Below are positions 34,682 to 50,924 of a stretch of 64,000 nt of DNA, in pieces. The stretch lies in the NCBI GenBank assembly GCA_910589125.1, contig CAJURX010000008.1, positions 1-64,000 of the forward strand, read 5' to 3'. Position numbers and translations under genes: made by a program. The DNA is from an uncultured Eggerthellaceae bacterium. GTDB taxonomy: Bacteria > Actinomycetota > Coriobacteriia > Coriobacteriales > Eggerthellaceae. The notes under the pieces are model-generated. The model saw nothing but the letters and a program-made list of their open reading frames with translations, was not told the DNA's origin and did not search any database. Positions within the stretch are counted from its first letter, which is position 1. Each line of letters opens with the position of its first letter.

Positions 34682-34687
34682 ATTTTA
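34682..34687 (-). promoter_or_regulatory. -10 element for the LAQTG surface protein
   Basis: TAAAAT on the minus strand in the 127-bp divergent region, about 60 nt before the ATG, with no clear -35. Between it and the gene lie CGGATC...GATCCG and CCGATCCG repeats (34642-34678) that could bind a regulator. Confidence 0.35.
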
Positions 34688-34734
34688 CCACCCTGCCAGG
34701 GAAGATGACACCCCTCTCACCCCCTCTTTGCAGG

Positions 34735-34740
34735 TAGAAT
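34735..34740 (+). promoter_or_regulatory. -10 element for a leaderless tcdA-like transcript
   Basis: TAGAAT ends 7 nt before the ATG and there is no Shine-Dalgarno between, so transcription probably starts at or beside the start codon. The preceding TGCAGG resembles TGCGG before the hisE element. Confidence 0.45.
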
Positions 34741-34747
34741 CTCATCC

Positions 34748-35485
34748 ATGGACAACGACAGGACATCCCGATCGAAGCGCCTGCTCGGCGAAGAGGGCGT
34801 GCGCATGCTCGAAGGGGCATGCGTGGCTGTCATCGGACTGGGAGGCGTGGGGTCGGCGTGCGCCGAATCGCTCGCACGAGCCGGGGTGGGCCGATTCCTC
34901 TTCGTGGACAAGGATGTGGTGGAGCCGAGCAACATCAACCGACAGACCATCGCGTTCATGAGCACCATCGGACAGCGCAAGGTGGATGTGATGGAGCGCA
35001 TGGCCCAGGACATCAATCCGGATGCACGGATCGCCAAACTGCATGCATTCGTGCTGGAGGAGACGATCGACGAGCTGCTGGCGCCCTTCGAGCGCCCGAG
35101 CTTCATCGTGGATGCCGTGGACACCTTGACGGCGAAGGCGGCGATCGCAGCATATGCGGAGCGCCGCGGCATCCCCGCCGTCTCTGCCATGGGCATGGCG
35201 AACCGATCAGACCCTACCGCGCTTCGCTTCGCGCGACTCTTCGCAACAGAGGGCTGTCCCTTCTGCCGCGAGATGCGCAAGATCTGCCGGTCTCGAGGCA
35301 TAGCTGACATGGACGTGCTGTATTCCACGGAGCGCCCCGCGAAGGTCCATCCCGTCGAAGGAGCTGCGCGCAGCGAGAAGACGGAGCTGGGAACCCATTC
35401 CTATATGCCCCCGGTAGCCGGGCTCATGCTGGCGGGATACGTGGTGCAGCACCTGTTGCATCCGACGCAGGGCGCATCTCTCTAG
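34748..35485 (+). CDS. tcdA: TcdA/CsdL-type E1-like enzyme
   Basis: A 245-residue ThiF/MoeB superfamily protein. TcdA adenylates and cyclises N6-threonylcarbamoyladenosine at position 37 of tRNAs. It has the nucleotide-binding GLGGVGS at residues 30-36, the VDKDVVEPSNINRQ segment at about 53-66 and CPFCREMRKIC near 180. One of the few plus-strand genes in this part, it is divergent from the surface-protein gene. The start is supported by homology to the family N-terminus and by the leaderless -10 element. Confidence 0.87.
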   Translation: MDNDRTSRSKRLLGEEGVRMLEGACVAVIGLGGVGSACAESLARAGVGRFLFVDKDVVEPSNINRQTIAFMSTIGQRKVDVMERMAQDINPDARIAKLHAFVLEETIDELLAPFERPSFIVDAVDTLTAKAAIAAYAERRGIPAVSAMGMANRSDPTALRFARLFATEGCPFCREMRKICRSRGIADMDVLYSTERPAKVHPVEGAARSEKTELGTHSYMPPVAGLMLAGYVVQHLLHPTQGASL

Positions 35486-35529
35486 ACGCTTTGCCGATGC
35501 GCATGGCAGATGCCACCTGCGCAGCTTGC

Positions 35530-35555
35530 GGGCGCAGATGAGCTGCGCCCCTACG
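35530..35555. repeat. dispersed GGGCGCAG-type element, copy C (perfect hairpin)
   Basis: GGGCGCAG-ATGAG-CTGCGCCC, then CTACG. It is a perfect 8-bp stem 45 nt after the tcdA stop. In this convergent region it could terminate both transcripts. Confidence 0.65.
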
Positions 35556-35596
35556 ATTCGCTGATGTACGCGGCGAATACGGTCTACGCAGCCGGC

Positions 35597-35622
35597 GGGC
35601 GCACATGGATTGCGCCCCTACG
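35597..35622. repeat. dispersed GGGCGCAG-type element, copy D
   Basis: GGGCGCA-catgga-TTGCGCCCCTACG, enclosed by a second inverted repeat GCCGGCG/CGCCGGC (35591-35597 and 35626-35632). It lies 20 nt past the purE stop (minus strand). Confidence 0.6.
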
Positions 35623-35641
35623 GTTCGCCGGCGAAGCATGG

Positions 35642-36118
35642 CTAGGAAGCCATCTGCTCCTTCATCTTGATGACCTCGTCCATGGCATGCTGAGCCGCCT
35701 CATCCGTACCCGTGCCGATGATCTGCGCAGCCAGGATGGCCGCGTTCTTCGCACCATTGATGGCAACGGTGGCCACGGGCACGCCGCTCGGCATCTGCAC
35801 CATGGACAGCAGCGAATCAAGGCCACCCAGGTCGCTCGTCTTCATGGGTACCGCGATCACGGGTAGCGGCGTGAATGCAGCCACCACGCCACCCAGATGT
35901 GCCGCCTTCCCCGCAGCGGCGATGATGACGCGCATGCCGCGTGCACGAGCCGTCTCAGCCCACTCATGCACCACGTCAGGCTTGCGATGGGCGCTGGCAA
36001 CCTTGACCTCATACGGGATGCCGAAGCTCTCCAGCTCCTTCATGCATGCCTCCATGACGGGCATGTCCGACTCCGATCCCATGATCACGCCTACCAGCGC
36101 GGTTCGATCATCTGACAT
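35642..36118 (-). CDS. purE: N5-carboxyaminoimidazole ribonucleotide mutase
   Basis: Class I PurE, which converts N5-CAIR to 4-carboxy-AIR in purine synthesis. The 158-residue product has [16 protein letters not shown] and the GKAAHLGG loop, and length is typical. GGAGG lies 6 nt before the second of two nearby ATGs, which is chosen. No purK or other pur gene is adjacent. Confidence 0.95.
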   Translation of the reverse strand: MSDDRTALVGVIMGSESDMPVMEACMKELESFGIPYEVKVASAHRKPDVVHEWAETARARGMRVIIAAAGKAAHLGGVVAAFTPLPVIAVPMKTSDLGGLDSLLSMVQMPSGVPVATVAINGAKNAAILAAQIIGTGTDEAAQHAMDEVIKMKEQMAS

Positions 36119-36358
36119 GAACATCCTCCTCGAAGAACGTGCGCATCAAGGGTAGATGCGCACCTATGGATCCCACTGCATTGCTTCGCTGACCATGGCG
36201 AACTCGATCGCCACGCATCATCGGTCACTAATACACGAATGCGCGAAGCCCCGAAGCGCTCCCGGCCGCCGCATCGCGCCCGCCGATCAGCCCGAAGGCT
36301 CAAGGCAAGCGCGGTGCGCGGTGCAAGGACGCATCCGAGGCTTCGTACGACGTGCATG

Positions 36359-36381
36359 CTCTCCGCTACATGAGCGGAGAG
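36359..36381 (-). terminator. hairpin downstream of lipoprotein gene
   Basis: Perfect 9-bp inverted repeat CTCTCCGCT/AGCGGAGAG with a 5-nt loop, 8 nt past the stop codon. No U-run follows. The rest of the 271-bp gap to purE shows no gene. Confidence 0.5.
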
Positions 36382-36389
36382 GTCACGGC

Positions 36390-37289
36390 TTAGATGCCAG
36401 GCGTGGCGTATATGTCCACCGAAGCGTATTCCACGATGCCCGGGATGGTGATGGTGTAGGTGGTCTTGGCGATGTTGCTCTCGCCTTCCTCACCCGTGCC
36501 ATCCGCCGGAGGCTCGCCCTCGACGGGCTCGGTCATCTCACCCTCGGCAGGCTCGATGGGGTTGCCCTCCTCGTCAACGGAACCCGGCACGACACCCGTG
36601 CCAGCGGTGCTGACCGGGGTCATGGACGGATCGAGCATGATGCCCATGGCAGAGCCGCCACAGATGATGTTGCCGTCTGCATCGCGCAGGATGGCGACGA
36701 CATGCGCATCCTCGCGGCGGTCGAGAGCGGAATCGGCACCCTCTTCGGGCTCACCCAGGTCAGCGGAGATGCTGCCCGTGATGACCATGGAGCCGTCGTT
36801 CTCCTTGACCTGCTGATCGCTCAGCTGGAACATGCTGTTGAGCTCCTCAGGCGTCTCGGTGGTCTTGGTCCAGAGGATGTTCTCCATCAGGGGCTTGACC
36901 TCGAAGCGAGCGATCTCAACGGTGGCATCTGCCAGATAGGAGGTGCCCGCAGCTGCGGTGGTCACGCCAGGATAGACCTCCTGGATGGTCTCGCCGCCGC
37001 CGATGACCATGACGTCGTTGGCGTCATAGCCCTCGATGGTGAAGGTGGCGCTGTTCGCGATATAGCCCTCGTTCGGATTCTCGACGGTGAATGCGTAGCT
37101 CACGGTGTTGTCAGGCAGGACCGTGAAGCCAGACCCGGTGACCTCGAGATCCTGAGCGTTGATCTCCTCGGTGGTGGACTCCACTGTGGAGGACGCGGAC
37201 TCAGACGACGCGCATCCCGCCAGGCCGACCAGCGAGAATGCCATGACGCCAGCAGAGAGCATGGCGACGAGCTTCTTTGACAGCTTCAT
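36390..37289 (-). CDS. lipoprotein of unknown function
   Basis: A 299-residue lipoprotein with a clean signal and lipobox LAGC (Cys26). A Ser/Thr/Glu spacer leads into two beta-rich segments (about 45-130 and 165-215) that resemble DUF5067/DUF4352-type Ig-like lipoprotein domains (TVSYAFTVENPNEGYIANSATFTIEGYD cannot be split into a known catalytic motif). A Pro/Glu/Gly-rich stretch follows at about 235-270, then a final TTYTITIPG strand. AAAAGGAG precedes the ATG. It is monocistronic, with its own -10 and a 3' hairpin. It is probably an envelope-exposed binding protein. Confidence 0.8.
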   Translation of the reverse strand: MKLSKKLVAMLSAGVMAFSLVGLAGCASSESASSTVESTTEEINAQDLEVTGSGFTVLPDNTVSYAFTVENPNEGYIANSATFTIEGYDANDVMVIGGGETIQEVYPGVTTAAAGTSYLADATVEIARFEVKPLMENILWTKTTETPEELNSMFQLSDQQVKENDGSMVITGSISADLGEPEEGADSALDRREDAHVVAILRDADGNIICGGSAMGIMLDPSMTPVSTAGTGVVPGSVDEEGNPIEPAEGEMTEPVEGEPPADGTGEEGESNIAKTTYTITIPGIVEYASVDIYATPGI

Positions 37290-37325
37290 GGAACTGCTCC
37301 TTTTCTTGTGATATTACCTGCATGG

Positions 37326-37331
37326 ATTATA
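37326..37331 (-). promoter_or_regulatory. -10 element of the lipoprotein gene
   Basis: Consensus TATAAT on the minus strand, 36 nt before the ATG. No clear -35 lies 16-18 bp upstream. Confidence 0.45.
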
Positions 37332-37401
37332 CGCGATTATGAAAAGCGCCCGTTCGCATGGAGAAGAGAACAGGTTTTCGTCATCTTTCGGTGGAAATGC
37401 G

Positions 37402-37431
37402 AAGAGGGGCGAAGCCGAAGCTCCACCCCTC
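37402..37431 (-). terminator. rpoBC terminator hairpin with UUCG loop
   Basis: AGAGGGG/CCCCTCT outer stem, then GGAGC-UUCG-GCUUC. The interrupted stem of about 12 bp is capped by a stable UUCG tetraloop, 52 nt after the rpoC stop. The downstream tract is only mildly U-rich. Confidence 0.6.
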
Positions 37432-37432
37432 T

Positions 37433-37453
37433 CGTGCTCACCCGTTGAGAGCA
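37433..37453 (-). terminator. second hairpin after rpoC
   Basis: GTGCTC-9 nt-GAGCAC, a 6-bp stem directly before the main rpoBC terminator hairpin. Confidence 0.3.
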
Positions 37454-37483
37454 CCCCATCTTGGCGCTTGCGCGCGGGTCGGG

Positions 37484-41902
<4,419 letters not shown>

Positions 41903-41904
41903 CC

Positions 41905-45534
<3,630 letters not shown>

Positions 45535-45588
45535 GAAGCTGTTCCTCCTTTGTATCGTTGATCTTCCTGCAAAAAGCAGCAATCGTCC

Positions 45589-45617
45589 AAGTTAGGCATC
45601 CGCGAATGCTCAGTCAA
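45589..45617 (-). promoter_or_regulatory. probable rpoBC promoter
   Basis: On the minus strand TTGACT (45612-45617), 17 bp, TAACTT (45589-45594), about 55 nt before the rpoB GTG. The -35 is good and the -10 moderate. Two GATTCTG repeats lie about 20 bp further upstream. Confidence 0.45.
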
Positions 45618-45810
45618 GGAAAAATTCTACGAAGTGTGTAGATTCTGTGGATTCTGACTCTAGCAGCAAGGCTGGCACACGCTGCTCCCGCACCTGGCGC
45701 GATCGAAGGCACTGCTGTGTCATCGTGCCCGGAGCGCTGTCCATGAAGATGGTGATGGGTTCAGAGAGAGCGCGAACCCATCCGTTCGATCTCGCTGCCA
45801 AGGCAACGAA

Positions 45811-45835
45811 ACGGGCGCAGCTCACCTGCGCCCGT
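45811..45835 (-). terminator. 10-bp hairpin, probable LytTR-gene terminator
   Basis: ACGGGCGCAG-5 nt-CTGCGCCCGT is a perfect 10-bp stem followed on the minus strand by TTCGTT. It lies 127 nt past the LytTR stop. Its core GGGCGCAG/CTGCGCCC equals the dispersed element at 35530, without the CTACG tail. Confidence 0.55.
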
Positions 45836-45961
45836 CGGTTACGTGAGATATCAGAGTCGCAAGCCTTGCAGCGACGGGCATGCGCACACATTCAATCGCA
45901 TGCCTTGCCAGCAGCGCGCCTGCGCACGCCACGAGCCGTCCGCCGCGAGCGGCGACCGAGC

Positions 45962-46675
45962 TTAGATGCCGAGCGCCTTCTTCAATGCGGAGACGCGACG
46001 ACGCGATACGGGGATCTTCTCCTCCACGCCATTGAGCGTGAGCGACAGCGTGCCACCCTTGATGGTCTCGACCTCTTCGATCATGGAGAGGTTCACCAGA
46101 TACGCGCGATGGACGCGGAAGAACCCGTGGCCGTCCAGGCGCTTCTCCAACTGCGCCAAGCTGACGGTGGAGAAGTAGCGGTCCGTGTCCGTCTGGAGGT
46201 ACGCGTAATCGTCGCGCGCCTTCACGAATCGGATGCTGTCGATCCCGATGAGGATCTTCTTGCCGCCCTTCTCGACGGGGATGCGCTCGCTCTTCTGAGC
46301 CTGCACGTGCAGCGCAACATGCTCGCGCACGCGCTGTATGGCACGAGACAAGCGATCCGTCTCGACCGGCTTCACCAGATAATCCAGCGCATTCACGCCG
46401 AAGGCATCCAGCGCATGTTCGCTGTAGGCCGTGACGAACACCACCTCAGGGGGGAACTTCAGATGCTGAAGCGCCTCTGCCAGCTGAAGGCCCGTAGCTT
46501 CCGGCATGTTGATGTCCAGGAACATGACATCGCACGGGTATTCCTTGAGCTTTTCGATGGCCTCGCGGACGCCAGCCGCCTCAGCGACGACCTCCACCCC
46601 GCCAACTTCGCCGAGAAGATAAGCGAGCTCTGAACGCGCAGGGGCTTCGTCATCAACGATGATTGCCTTGAGCAC
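45962..46675 (-). CDS. LytTR-family response regulator
   Basis: A 237-residue transcription factor. The receiver domain (about 1-120) has the acidic pair DDE at 8-10, the phosphoacceptor Asp54 (FLDINMP) and KPVE. The LytTR DNA-binding domain (about 130-237) has RFVKARDDYAYLQTD, FRVHRAYLVNL and the terminal RRRVSALKKAL. The GTG start follows GGAGG by 5 nt; an ATG 20 codons earlier lacks a site. No histidine kinase is adjacent, so the partner is elsewhere. A TATAAT box lies 84 nt upstream. Confidence 0.92.
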   Translation of the reverse strand: MLKAIIVDDEAPARSELAYLLGEVGGVEVVAEAAGVREAIEKLKEYPCDVMFLDINMPEATGLQLAEALQHLKFPPEVVFVTAYSEHALDAFGVNALDYLVKPVETDRLSRAIQRVREHVALHVQAQKSERIPVEKGGKKILIGIDSIRFVKARDDYAYLQTDTDRYFSTVSLAQLEKRLDGHGFFRVHRAYLVNLSMIEEVETIKGGTLSLTLNGVEEKIPVSRRRVSALKKALGI

Positions 46676-46758
46676 GGTGTCCTCCAAACATCTGCGCGCG
46701 ATGGGCCTGCGCGCGAACAACAGTGCAGCATGCATGGGCTGCGTCTTTTTCGTGTGGC

Positions 46759-46764
46759 ATTATA
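46759..46764 (-). promoter_or_regulatory. -10 element of the LytTR regulator
   Basis: Consensus TATAAT on the minus strand in an AT-rich patch, about 85 nt before the GTG. GTGAAC 15 bp upstream is a weak -35. Confidence 0.45.
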
Positions 46765-46885
46765 GCCCAGTTCTGTGCCGTTCACCGGGAAAATACAACG
46801 GCGCGAAAACAGCGCCATGCACGCTAGCGGGAAATCAGGCCACGTTCGCCGAACGTTTCCTACACGAAAACAGCGAGCGCACCAC

Positions 46886-46913
46886 CTGAACGATGCCTAC
46901 CATATGCTATGAT
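46886..46913 (+). promoter_or_regulatory. promoter of tRNA-Leu
   Basis: CTGAAC (46886-46891), 16 bp, TATGAT (46908-46913). The predicted start is near 46920, 8 nt before the mature tRNA. Confidence 0.45.
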
Positions 46914-46927
46914 CCTGCAAGCTCATC

Positions 46928-47011
46928 GCCCGGGTGGTGGAAGGGCAGACACGTCGGTCTCAAAAACCGATGCGGAAACGCATGTGGGTTCGAATCCCAC
47001 CCCGGGCACCA
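46928..47011 (+). tRNA. tRNA-Leu (anticodon CAA)
   Basis: A full cloverleaf with acceptor GCCCGGG/CCCGGGC, anticodon stem TCGGT/ACCGA around loop CTCAAAA (anticodon CAA), long variable arm TGCG-GAAA-CGCA and T-arm GTGGG-TTCGAAT-CCCAC. The discriminator is A and CCA is encoded. The long variable arm fits class II tRNA-Leu. Confidence 0.96.
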
Positions 47012-47061
47012 CGCATCTTTCGCGCGAACCTCGCTGAGCGTCAGATCCCGCTTGGACCCCT

Positions 47062-48396
47062 CTATGAATCCTGCACGTCCACCGCGATCTTGTCCACACG
47101 CAACCGCTCCATGGCGATCACCGTGAACGTGACCTTCGCCTTGCTGATGCCCTCGACATCCTCCACCGTGATGGCATCCCCTTCATCAGGGATCTTGTCC
47201 AGCAGCATGAGCAGCAGACCCGCCGCCGTCTCGACATCCCCCAGACCCGGAGGTGCGAATCCGATCAGCTCTTCCAGCTCGTCGATGGGCATGCTGCCGT
47301 CGATGACCATGGTCCCGTCGGGCAGCTGCACGACCTCGTCGTCTGCGTCGTGACGATACTCGTCATCGATGCGCCCGACGATCTGCTCCATGATGTCGGA
47401 CAGCGTGACGATGCCAGCTGTGCCACCATGCTCATCCACCACCAGGCAGATCTCCGTGCGCTCTTCCTGCAGCACGTCGATCAAGCGAGCGATGGCCACG
47501 CTCTCAGGGATGGGCGGGAGCTGGCGGATGTTCCATTCGCTCATGGGCGTATCAGGCGAGAGGCCATAGAGGTCCTTGATGTGGACGAACCCGATCACGT
47601 GATCGCGGCTGCCACGACAGACCGGATAGCGCGTGTACTTGTGCTGCTTGATGGTCTCCATGTTCTCGGACAGCGGGTCCTCGATGTCGAGGAACACCAC
47701 ATCGGTGCGCGGCGTCATGATGGATTCGGCATCCTTGTCGCCCAAGTCGAGCACGTTGTCCACGAACTCGTTCTGCTCTGGGTTGATGAGGCCGCTCTCT
47801 GTCGATTCGTCCACCAAGAGCTTGATCTCATCCCCCGTGTAGACCTCATGCTCGTTCGCCGGGTCGTGCCCGAGCATCTTCACCACAGCGTTCGTGAGCG
47901 TATTGAACAGCCACATGATGGGATACGTGACCTTGTAGAAGATCAGCAGCGGCGTGGCGGTATGGAGCGCGTACTTCTCCGTTGAGAAGATGGCCAACGA
48001 CTTCGGGATCAGCTCGCCCACCACCACATGGAGGCTCGTCATGATGAAGTATCCGAGCGCCACCGCAAAGACGGAGATGACCGGTTCGGGAGCATGGAAC
48101 AGCTCGAACAACGGGCGGATGAGCTCCGAGAAGGCGGGCTCGCCCAACCAACCGAGCGCCAGGGATGCGAGCGTGATGCCCAGCTGGCATGCCGAGAGGT
48201 ACGCGTTCACGTTGTTCGCTATCAAGAGCGCGTTCTTAGAGCCCTTCGCGCCCTTGGCTGCAGCGATCTCCAGCTGGGAGCGCCGCACGCGCACCAGCGC
48301 GAACTCCGCTACCACGAAGAATGCATTCATCAGCAGGAACAGAACTACGAAAACAAGGCTTACGGCAATGTATGCGCCCTCGGACACGTGGATCAC
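47062..48396 (-). CDS. CNNM/CBS/CorC_HlyC membrane protein (hemolysin-like transporter family)
   Basis: A 444-residue protein of the CorC/CNNM family, linked to Mg2+ or Co2+ transport. The N-terminal CNNM/DUF21 domain has four hydrophobic segments (about 8-33, 62-82, 98-125 and 145-170). A CBS pair follows at about 220-340 (MTPRTDVVFLD, GTAGIVTLSDIMEQIVG), then a C-terminal CorC_HlyC domain (about 360-440). The start is GTG with a weak AAGAGAGA site; a second GTG three codons later is possible. It stands alone, convergent with tRNA-Leu. Confidence 0.93.
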   Translation of the reverse strand: MIHVSEGAYIAVSLVFVVLFLLMNAFFVVAEFALVRVRRSQLEIAAAKGAKGSKNALLIANNVNAYLSACQLGITLASLALGWLGEPAFSELIRPLFELFHAPEPVISVFAVALGYFIMTSLHVVVGELIPKSLAIFSTEKYALHTATPLLIFYKVTYPIMWLFNTLTNAVVKMLGHDPANEHEVYTGDEIKLLVDESTESGLINPEQNEFVDNVLDLGDKDAESIMTPRTDVVFLDIEDPLSENMETIKQHKYTRYPVCRGSRDHVIGFVHIKDLYGLSPDTPMSEWNIRQLPPIPESVAIARLIDVLQEERTEICLVVDEHGGTAGIVTLSDIMEQIVGRIDDEYRHDADDEVVQLPDGTMVIDGSMPIDELEELIGFAPPGLGDVETAAGLLLMLLDKIPDEGDAITVEDVEGISKAKVTFTVIAMERLRVDKIAVDVQDS

Positions 48397-48548
48397 TCTC
48401 TCTTGAACGCTCTTACGATCTCTTCCCGAACATCGTACGGCAAAACACGCGAACGTGCGCGAATCGAATAGAAGTCGTATCTTTTCGCGGCTACGCCCCC
48501 ATGATCGGCCTGAGTCGCAGCGGAGGGGATCTCTCCGCTCCGCACTCT

Positions 48549-48565
48549 TCGACCGCTTCGGTCGA
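48549..48565. repeat. TCGACCG/CGGTCGA inverted repeat
   Basis: A perfect 7-bp inverted repeat with a 3-nt loop, next to AGCGGAG/CTCCGCT (48519-48539, 7-bp arms). Both lie in the intergenic region upstream of the CNNM gene. Confidence 0.45.
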
Positions 48566-48643
48566 GATGCCGGAGAGCGTCATGCCATGTTCGGCATGCG
48601 TCCCAAGGGCAGCGATGGGGTCGAGGCCGATTCTGCAGGCCAA

Positions 48644-48671
48644 GGAAGATGTGGTATCCACCGCATCTTCC
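48644..48671. terminator. 12-bp intergenic hairpin
   Basis: GGAAGATG-T-GGT / ACC-G-CATCTTCC with loop ATCC. The stem is continuous if the T-G pair is counted as a wobble. Orientation and role are unclear; it is likely part of the MFS-CBS 3' region. Confidence 0.4.
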
Positions 48672-48857
48672 GCCGGCCGAAGCCAAGGCCGAGCTCCCCC
48701 TCGCCGCCCGCACGCCAGCGCCACCCCCGCGCAGAAGCAGCAGCACTACAGAACCGATGCACTACAAGAAGCCCGACCTCCATCACATCCCGCACACCCA
48801 TCGCCCCCGAAGATGGCGACAGCCGCAAGGGGCGAAGAGGGGCCCGTCTGCTGTCCG

Positions 48858-50783
48858 TCACTGCTTCGCCAGATATGACTCCATGGAGTACTGGGTGATA
48901 TCGCTGCGATTGATGACGCCCACGATATGGTCATCCTCGATCACGGGCACCTTCTTCAGATGATTGTTCGCAAGCACGCGGCACACCTCTTCGAGGTCCG
49001 CATGGATGTTCACGCCGATGGTGCCCTTCACGCCCACCGAGCTCACGGGCAGATGCATGATCTGCTCCAGCTTCTCGTCATAGGTGGTCGTGTCATTCGC
49101 CGAGGTGGCTATGAGCACGATCGGGTCCATGTAGGATCCGCTCTGGCGCGAGAGCTGCTTCAAGATGTCGCCATCCGAGATGAAGCCGACCGGCTCCCCA
49201 TGCGCATCCACGATCGGGCACGCGCTGATCTTCTTCGTGATGAAGAGCTCCATGGCATCATGCACCGTATCGGTGGGCAAGAGCGTGTACACATCGGTCT
49301 TCATGATGCGGCGCAAAAGCTCCTTGTTCTGGCCGCTGTTGCCCTCGGGCGCACCGCGCTCGGCCGCCCCTTCGCGCCCGACTGCCTCGGTCGTGCCCGG
49401 CTTGCCCTTGACGAATATCAGCGTGAGCACGAAGCCCACGAGCACCATGGCCGCGCACACCATGAACGCCACGTCGATGCCGACCATGGTGGCACGCGTA
49501 GCGCCCATGCTCGCGCTGGCCGCATTCTGCACGCCCGTCGAGACCGAGACCACGATGGCCGTCCCCAGAGACCCCGCCACCTGACGCAGGGTGTTGTTGA
49601 CGCTCGTCCCATGGTTCATGAGCTTCGTATCCAACGCGTTCATGCCCCATGTGGTGATCGGCATGTTCACGAGCGCCATGGACAGCATGCGCACGACATA
49701 GAGCACCACCAGATACCAGAGCGGAGACGCCAGCGTGAGGACGCCGAAGCCGAGCGAGGTCACGAAGAGCAGCCCCATACCGAACACGCCAAGGACACGG
49801 GGCCCGTGCTTGTCGAAGAGCTTGCCGGCGACCGGGTTCATGATGCCCATGACGACGGCACCCGGCATGAGGACCAAACCCGAGATGGTGGCCGGCAGGC
49901 CGAGGAGCGTCTGGATGTAGATGGGCATGAGGATGGCCGCAGCTAAGAGCGATCCCTGCACGAGCATGCCGATGATGGTGGCTATCAGGAACTTGCGGTT
50001 ATAGAGCACCTTCACGCGCAGCATGGGCGTCTCCAGATGCGTCTGCCGGATGAAGAACCAGACCACGCCCACCGCACCCACGAGCATCGCAACGACGGGC
50101 ACGGCGCCGAAGCCGGTGCTCCCGATAGCGGAGAACCCGTAGAGCAGACCGCCGAATCCGAACGTGGATAGGATCACGGAGAGCGCATCGAAGGCAGCAT
50201 CGCCCGCATGCCCCTCCGCCTTCTTGCTCTCCATCAAGAGAGCAGCCAACAGGAACACGACTCCCGTGAGCACCGCGATCCCCAAGAACATGATGTGCCA
50301 GTCCGCCGTGTCCACGACGATGCCGCCCACCGTGGGTCCGATCGCGGGCGCGAACGCCACGACCAGCCCGAACACGCCCATGGCCATGCCGCGCTTCTCA
50401 ACAGGGAAGCTGACCAGGAGCACTGTCATGGACATGGGCATCAGGATGCCCGCACCCACCGCCTGCACGATGCGCCCCGCCAAGAGCACCACGAAGTCCG
50501 GCGTGAACCCGCACATGACCGCGCCCGCCATGAACACTCCCATGGAGAACAGGAAGAGCGCCTTGGTGGAGAAGCGATCCTGCAAGTAGGCCGTGATGGG
50601 GATCATGATGGCGTTCACCAGCGTGAAGCCCGTGGTGAGCCACTGCGCCGTAGCCGCGTCCACATGCGTATCCTCCATGATGGACGGCAGCGCGGGTGCC
50701 ACGAGCGTTTGATTCAAGACGGTCACGAACGTGCCGAATACGATGACGGATATGGCAAGCCATTGCCTGCGTGTGAGACCCAT
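48858..50783 (-). CDS. DHA2-type MFS drug transporter fused to a CBS pair
   Basis: A 641-residue protein. Residues 1 to about 490 are a 14-segment major facilitator of the EmrB/QacA (DHA2) type (LNQTLVAPALPSIM in helix 1, GRIVQAVGAGILMPM, GPTVGGIVVD). An approximately 30-residue linker leads to two CBS motifs (about 515-641: TVHDAMELFITKKISACPIVD, VIEDDHIVGVINRSDI). CBS pairs bind adenine nucleotides, so transport may be gated by energy state. The ATG follows GAGGGAG; an in-frame start 42 codons upstream overlaps the intergenic region and lacks homology. Substrate unknown. Confidence 0.9.
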   Translation of the reverse strand: MGLTRRQWLAISVIVFGTFVTVLNQTLVAPALPSIMEDTHVDAATAQWLTTGFTLVNAIMIPITAYLQDRFSTKALFLFSMGVFMAGAVMCGFTPDFVVLLAGRIVQAVGAGILMPMSMTVLLVSFPVEKRGMAMGVFGLVVAFAPAIGPTVGGIVVDTADWHIMFLGIAVLTGVVFLLAALLMESKKAEGHAGDAAFDALSVILSTFGFGGLLYGFSAIGSTGFGAVPVVAMLVGAVGVVWFFIRQTHLETPMLRVKVLYNRKFLIATIIGMLVQGSLLAAAILMPIYIQTLLGLPATISGLVLMPGAVVMGIMNPVAGKLFDKHGPRVLGVFGMGLLFVTSLGFGVLTLASPLWYLVVLYVVRMLSMALVNMPITTWGMNALDTKLMNHGTSVNNTLRQVAGSLGTAIVVSVSTGVQNAASASMGATRATMVGIDVAFMVCAAMVLVGFVLTLIFVKGKPGTTEAVGREGAAERGAPEGNSGQNKELLRRIMKTDVYTLLPTDTVHDAMELFITKKISACPIVDAHGEPVGFISDGDILKQLSRQSGSYMDPIVLIATSANDTTTYDEKLEQIMHLPVSSVGVKGTIGVNIHADLEEVCRVLANNHLKKVPVIEDDHIVGVINRSDITQYSMESYLAKQ

Positions 50784-50834
50784 ATGCTCCCTCGAGACTG
50801 CGTATGCGATAGATGATGATGCGCTATTCCACCC

Positions 50835-50854
50835 CTGATGGTACACCTCATCAG
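50835..50854. repeat. CTGATG/CATCAG inverted repeat before the MFS-CBS gene
   Basis: 6-bp arms around an 8-nt loop in the 141-bp gap between the menE-menC stop and the MFS-CBS start. It could be an operator or a weak terminator. Confidence 0.3.
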
Positions 50855-50924
50855 CCTGGAAGGGGCAGACGAGCGCGACCTTCCGCACGCGAAGGGGCTG
50901 CGCAAGCACGGAGAGCGCGGGGGC

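Larger units (their letters stand above)
45535..45961. other. 427-bp intergenic region between rpoB and the LytTR regulator
   Basis: Contains the rpoBC promoter at 45589-45617, the 10-bp hairpin at 45811-45835 and a small CGCCG-4 nt-CGGCG hairpin (45941-45954) just past the LytTR stop. No gene is supported. rplJ and rplL are absent. Confidence 0.6.
48397..48857. other. 461-bp intergenic region with a cluster of hairpins
   Basis: No gene is supported. It holds at least three perfect or near-perfect inverted repeats (48519-48539, 48549-48565 and 48644-48671). A longer-range TCGCCCC/GGGGCGA pair (about 48808-48842) lies just past the MFS-CBS stop and could end that transcript. TACGAT at 48432-48437 (minus) may be the -10 of the CNNM gene. 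Confidence 0.5.
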
